Source: a virus
IMG/VR virus record: IMGVR_UViG_3300037208_000053
Location: 1-48,572 of that record
Length of the DNA: 48,572 nucleotides
Direction: 5' to 3' (one strand)
In this document: positions 45,458-48,572 of the stretch, in pieces
Layout of the letters: each line of letters opens with the position of its first letter
Position numbering within the stretch: position 1 is the first letter of the stretch
The notes under the pieces: generated by a model
What the model saw: only the letters and a program-made list of their open reading frames with translations
Database searches by the model: none
Told to the model about the DNA's origin: nothing
Position numbers and translations under genes: made by a program

Positions 45458-46792
45458 TCAGGTCGGCTTCGGTGGAGTTAAGGACTTGAAGGTTGTGACA
45501 TAATCAGATGCTTGAAGCGGGCGTATCCACGAGGAATAAAGCTGAGCGTCCCACATCCCTATCGGAGCCCCAAGCCAAGTGCGAGTTCTCTTGAACCAAG
45601 TCCTCTGGTAATCAATCTGGTCGGATTTTCTTAGCCAGGATATAGCGTAATCAACCCCGTACACTCCGCTTTCTCCCGAAAACACCCCATATACAGAATA
45701 ACATTGCTGGTTAAACACCGGGAGTTTGTCGAATATCGTAACGCTTCTGTCTGGTGGATATTCAGGAGAAATGAAATAGTCCGGCACTTCCTCAATTCCA
45801 TTAAAGATTGGATCGTCCAACACTCCCCCAGGATGGACAAACGGAGGTCGAAAGTAATAGGTGCTCCAAGTCAACTGATAGCCTACGATGTACGGTTGTT
45901 CCTCTTGCCTCCAAATCTTCTCGATAATTTCCCGGGCCGCAGCCATTGCGAGCAGAATCTGAGGATTGTTCGTAGGCACCTGAACCCAAAAGTATTGGTA
46001 GTTTCCTGTAGGAATATTTGCCGTTGTCCCGTCCCACTGAGGATAATTATCACTTGGCGAGTCGGCGAGCGGATTGTAGTTCGGGTTGTAGTAAGGAATC
46101 TGTATGTAGTTTCCGCTGATGTTCGCCAAGGCAGAAGCGTGGAATTGAGACTCAAAATTGAACACCGTTGGATATACCGGAGAATCCATGTAAAGCTGAA
46201 TCAGTCGGATGATCCTCTGCTTAACATCGGCAAGCGTTACCCACGTTCCACTCGGAAGCTGGAAATAGTTTGTGTTGTAATCCAAGGATTCTGGATTTAG
46301 AGCATAGAAATACCTCGGGTGCTTAATAATATGCACGCCAAGTTCAACTGGCTCGATTGAAAACTCATCTGGTGGCGTGTCGAAACTGATGCTCTCAGAT
46401 ACAACCGTCAGGATTACATGACCCGGTCTGGCCCTGTCCATCTTGGAAGACAAGACCCTGGTAACGTCGCCATCTTCAGAAACTAACAATGTTCCCCTGC
46501 CAAGACTTGCCAGGAGAATCTTTCCGTTTTCGTAGTCAGTTACAAACTCTTTGGTTATGGTTGCCTGTTCTGCCCTTTCCACGGTTGGAGATGTTGCAAC
46601 CTCCCTGAGGATTAGCGAATAATCGTCATCCGTTATATCCATCAGTTTCCCATTGTCATTCACGAGAATTACCCCGGTAGGCGTTGGAATGCCCGGCCTT
46701 TTACCGCCGTCCATCATGTCCCCGCCGTCGCCCAGATCGAACAGAGACGGAACCGGAAAACCGGGATTGGGAAGGTCTGAATAGTCGGGCAT
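45458..46792 (-). CDS. Putative tail tip/baseplate-like protein
   Basis: 444 residues. Pro/Tyr-rich; segments GVILVNDNGKLMDITDDDYS and ILLAMAAAREIIEKIWRQEE. Three genes downstream of the tape measure gene, where distal tail proteins are found. No signature recognised. Confidence 0.5.
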   Translation of the reverse strand: MPDYSDLPNPGFPVPSLFDLGDGGDMMDGGKRPGIPTPTGVILVNDNGKLMDITDDDYSLILREVATSPTVERAEQATITKEFVTDYENGKILLASLGRGTLLVSEDGDVTRVLSSKMDRARPGHVILTVVSESISFDTPPDEFSIEPVELGVHIIKHPRYFYALNPESLDYNTNYFQLPSGTWVTLADVKQRIIRLIQLYMDSPVYPTVFNFESQFHASALANISGNYIQIPYYNPNYNPLADSPSDNYPQWDGTTANIPTGNYQYFWVQVPTNNPQILLAMAAAREIIEKIWRQEEQPYIVGYQLTWSTYYFRPPFVHPGGVLDDPIFNGIEEVPDYFISPEYPPDRSVTIFDKLPVFNQQCYSVYGVFSGESGVYGVDYAISWLRKSDQIDYQRTWFKRTRTWLGAPIGMWDAQLYSSWIRPLQASDYVTTFKSLTPPKPT

Positions 46793-46795
46793 ATA

Positions 46796-47368
46796 TCAGA
46801 GCACGGTAAGCGTGACCTGAGCCGTGTTCGTTGTCCCGGTCGCGTTCTGAACGGAACACAGCACCAAATAACTGCTGGGCGAATTGCTGGCTGGGGTAAT
46901 CTTCAAGCTCGTCGGGCTGACAAGCGCGTATCGTCCGGCCCCATTGTTGCTCGTGTTGCTAACATTCGTGACCCAGGAAACGCCATTGTTCACCGCCCAT
47001 CCGTACGTTAATTCGCTTTCAGAGTTTGCCGCCGTATTGAACGTCGCATAATTGCCGCCACCAGCCACAATGCTCAGCGCTTGTGGTTGAAGAACTATGA
47101 GCGGAGAATAAGACAGTCCGGGCGCTTGTCCGATTACAATAGAAGCAAGGTCAGCAAGCGGTATTGCAACCGTAGTGGTTCCCCTTTTGGTTAGTAGAAA
47201 ATTGTCTGTGAGTTGCCAGTTGCGGTAAAATCCAGCGTTCCCAATAGCGGCTTGTCCAATCGTCTTTTGCTGGCTTGGTTGAGTCAGGGTGACGCTGTTT
47301 GAATAAAACGTAATTCCACCTGTGTTTGAAGGTCCATAAGCCGAATTGGTTGTTAAAAGTATAGCCAT
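46796..47368 (-). CDS. Ig-like tail protein
   Basis: 190 residues. The C-terminal half (LSIVAGGGNYATFNTAANSE ... YLVLCSVQNATGTTNTAQVT) is a typical bacterial/phage Ig-like beta sandwich: x.v.aG....f...a.g.......W...g......c.....G......v.L.V. Ig-like domains often decorate phage tails and bind host surface sugars. Confidence 0.65.
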   Translation of the reverse strand: MAILLTTNSAYGPSNTGGITFYSNSVTLTQPSQQKTIGQAAIGNAGFYRNWQLTDNFLLTKRGTTTVAIPLADLASIVIGQAPGLSYSPLIVLQPQALSIVAGGGNYATFNTAANSESELTYGWAVNNGVSWVTNVSNTSNNGAGRYALVSPTSLKITPASNSPSSYLVLCSVQNATGTTNTAQVTLTVL

Positions 47369-47371
47369 ATA

Positions 47372-48572
47372 TTAAGGACTGTTATAGGCTGGATTGGCAG
47401 AAAATCCTCCGCTCCTTGGAATTGCAGAAGCCCATTTCCCAACCGCATCCGCCGTCTTTTTTGTGTTCGCTACGATTTGTCGAAGATGATTTTGAGCGCC
47501 CATCCCGCCACCCATTACAAGCCCCATTTTCTCCCATTTGCTGGCCCCAAGTTGATCCATAAACGCCATTGCCGGTGGAATGTTTCCGCGATGCTTTTGG
47601 GCAGACCATGTTTCAAATCTTGCACGCTGATCGGCGAGTGGATTGTTTATCCCAGAAGTGAACTTTAGACCTGCTCGATATTCCTCCGGTGACATTTTGA
47701 ATGCCGCCTTTAATCCCGGCTCACTCAGACCAAAGCCATGTATCTTGGCATATTCCCGCATGTCCTTAACCATGTCTCTGGTCTGGAATGCCTGCGCAAA
47801 TGCCTTAGTCCCTTCGTCGATCTTTTTGATGGCTCCTTGTACAGGAGCGCGGGCGGCCAATACTGCTCCAAATGCCTTCAAGTCCTGCCAGAACAACTTC
47901 ATGCTCCAACTGGTTTCCGTCAGAGTCGGATTGTATTGCGACAAAATGGATGTTGATGTTTTAAGTCTCTCATTCAGGTATTGAACCTGGAGGCCGAACT
48001 TGAACACGTCTTTTTCGCTAACCCCAAGAATGTCAGCAAGGGCCGCACGACGTATTGAAAAACCAACGCCTAACCCGCCGGACATCAGTGATTTTGCATA
48101 AGAACTTCGTGCGTATTCAAATGACGAAACTGTTTCAGAAACTATCTTTTTCAACACCATTAAGGCGACACCAAGCGCCGTAGCCGCCCCGACCAGAACC
48201 CCGGTCGCCATTGCCGCGCCACCCAATGTACCGCCGACCATACCTTTGCCAATCGCCGTCTTGGAGAATGCGGAGAATGTCTGACGGGTAGAAAACAGGG
48301 TTGCCCACACGCTGCCGGGATTCATCAGCGGCATCATCAGGAAACTCATGTCCTTCATGAAGTTGGCGCGGTCGCCCATCATTGTGGCTGCAGCTTTCTT
48401 CGCGTTCGATTCTGCCTTTAGAGATTCCCTAGAAAGCCTGACCGACTCCTTTGCGGCCTGCATTGCATCCGCCCCGGTTGCATCAACGGCATCCTGAGAA
48501 CCTCCCATCCTTAGAAAATCCGACTTACCCTCTGCGGCCAACTGGCTCTTAATTCTCTGGCGTTCGGCCTGA
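47372..48572 (-). CDS. Tape measure protein, C-terminal part (starts at 574 across the contig join)
   Basis: The remaining 399 residues of the 569-residue protein. The frame is continuous through the terminal repeat (QAERQRIKSQLAAEGKSDFL). A hydrophobic segment (AATGVLVGAATALGVALMVL) about 300 residues into the whole protein, and long Ala/Lys helices around it, are tape-measure features. The C-terminus ends with a flexible SGGFSANPAYNSP. Confidence 0.8.
   Translation of the reverse strand, partial: QAERQRIKSQLAAEGKSDFLRMGGSQDAVDATGADAMQAAKESVRLSRESLKAESNAKKAAATMMGDRANFMKDMSFLMMPLMNPGSVWATLFSTRQTFSAFSKTAIGKGMVGGTLGGAAMATGVLVGAATALGVALMVLKKIVSETVSSFEYARSSYAKSLMSGGLGVGFSIRRAALADILGVSEKDVFKFGLQVQYLNERLKTSTSILSQYNPTLTETSWSMKLFWQDLKAFGAVLAARAPVQGAIKKIDEGTKAFAQAFQTRDMVKDMREYAKIHGFGLSEPGLKAAFKMSPEEYRAGLKFTSGINNPLADQRARFETWSAQKHRGNIPPAMAFMDQLGASKWEKMGLVMGGGMGAQNHLRQIVANTKKTADAVGKWASAIPRSGGFSANPAYNSP
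48508..48572. repeat. Terminal direct repeat, right copy
   Basis: Identical to 1-65. Removing one copy gives a 48,507-bp circle on which the tape measure gene is intact. Confidence 0.95.

Noticed and set aside
1-48572. CRISPR array, tRNA or rRNA genes, integrase, transposase
   Set aside because: No regularly spaced palindromic repeats with unique spacers, no tRNA-like T-arm or anticodon structure, and no recombinase or transposase motif were found by reading. Weak tRNA-like genes could still be missed.

Overview
The window looks like the complete circular genome of a tailed double-stranded DNA phage, probably a siphovirus, assembled as a linear contig. The first 65 bases are repeated exactly at the end (1-65 = 48508-48572), and a tape-measure gene runs off the left edge and continues at the right edge, so the unique circle is 48,507 bp. 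It encodes a large terminase, a DUF935 portal, a protease-scaffold fusion, a major capsid protein, Mu-like head-completion proteins, a frameshifting tail chaperone pair and a tape measure. There is no sheath or baseplate set, no integrase or transposase, no tRNA and no DNA polymerase. The host is unknown. Asn/Thr/Gly-rich exported proteins, lipoproteins ending in LCGC and a sigma-54-like promoter would suit a Verrucomicrobiota- or Planctomycetota-like bacterium, but that is only an inference.

Layout. The late genes are on the minus strand. They run from about 18.8 kb (possible small terminase), through 17.0-14.9 kb (ribbon-helix-helix protein, large terminase), 9.6-0.6 kb (portal, head, protease, capsid, tail) and across the contig ends (tape measure), to 47.4-34.8 kb (minor tail proteins, a huge fibre-like protein, membrane and lysis-type proteins, lipoproteins, a papain-like peptidase, a phosphatase). 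This strand is interrupted by a plus-strand accessory block at 9.7-14.9 kb: a ParB-like protein, a zinc ribbon, two glycosyltransferase-like proteins, a radical SAM enzyme and a three-domain sugar C-methyltransferase. The early genes are on the plus strand at 19.3-34.7 kb. They are mostly very small proteins joined by ATGA/GTGA stop-start overlaps, plus an AAA+ ATPase, a SymE-like protein, an ERF annealing protein, a YqaJ exonuclease and a DUF1064 nuclease. The two transcription directions diverge from a site-rich control region (18.84-19.28 kb) and converge on a terminator at 34.74 kb.

The main discovery candidate is at 29.69-33.86 kb, directly after the recombination genes. Eleven paired elements of about 93-200 bp, one decayed element and one half element separate a run of tiny genes. 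Each complete element has the architecture of an integron attC site: outer RYYYAAC/GTTRRRY boxes, inner arms conserved by complementarity rather than by sequence, and one or two unpaired bases always in the same arm. The extrahelical bases place the canonical attC top strand on the minus strand, so the genes lie antiparallel to their sites. In all 12 genes that end in such a site, the AAC of the left box is an in-frame Asn codon. After it comes a short tail whose stop codon usually overlaps the next ATG. Any cassette could therefore follow any other without breaking reading frame or coupling. No integron integrase is encoded. Cassette cargo includes a C5-cytosine methyltransferase, a Lar-like zinc ribbon, DnaJ-type zinc-finger proteins and an acetyltransferase-like protein.
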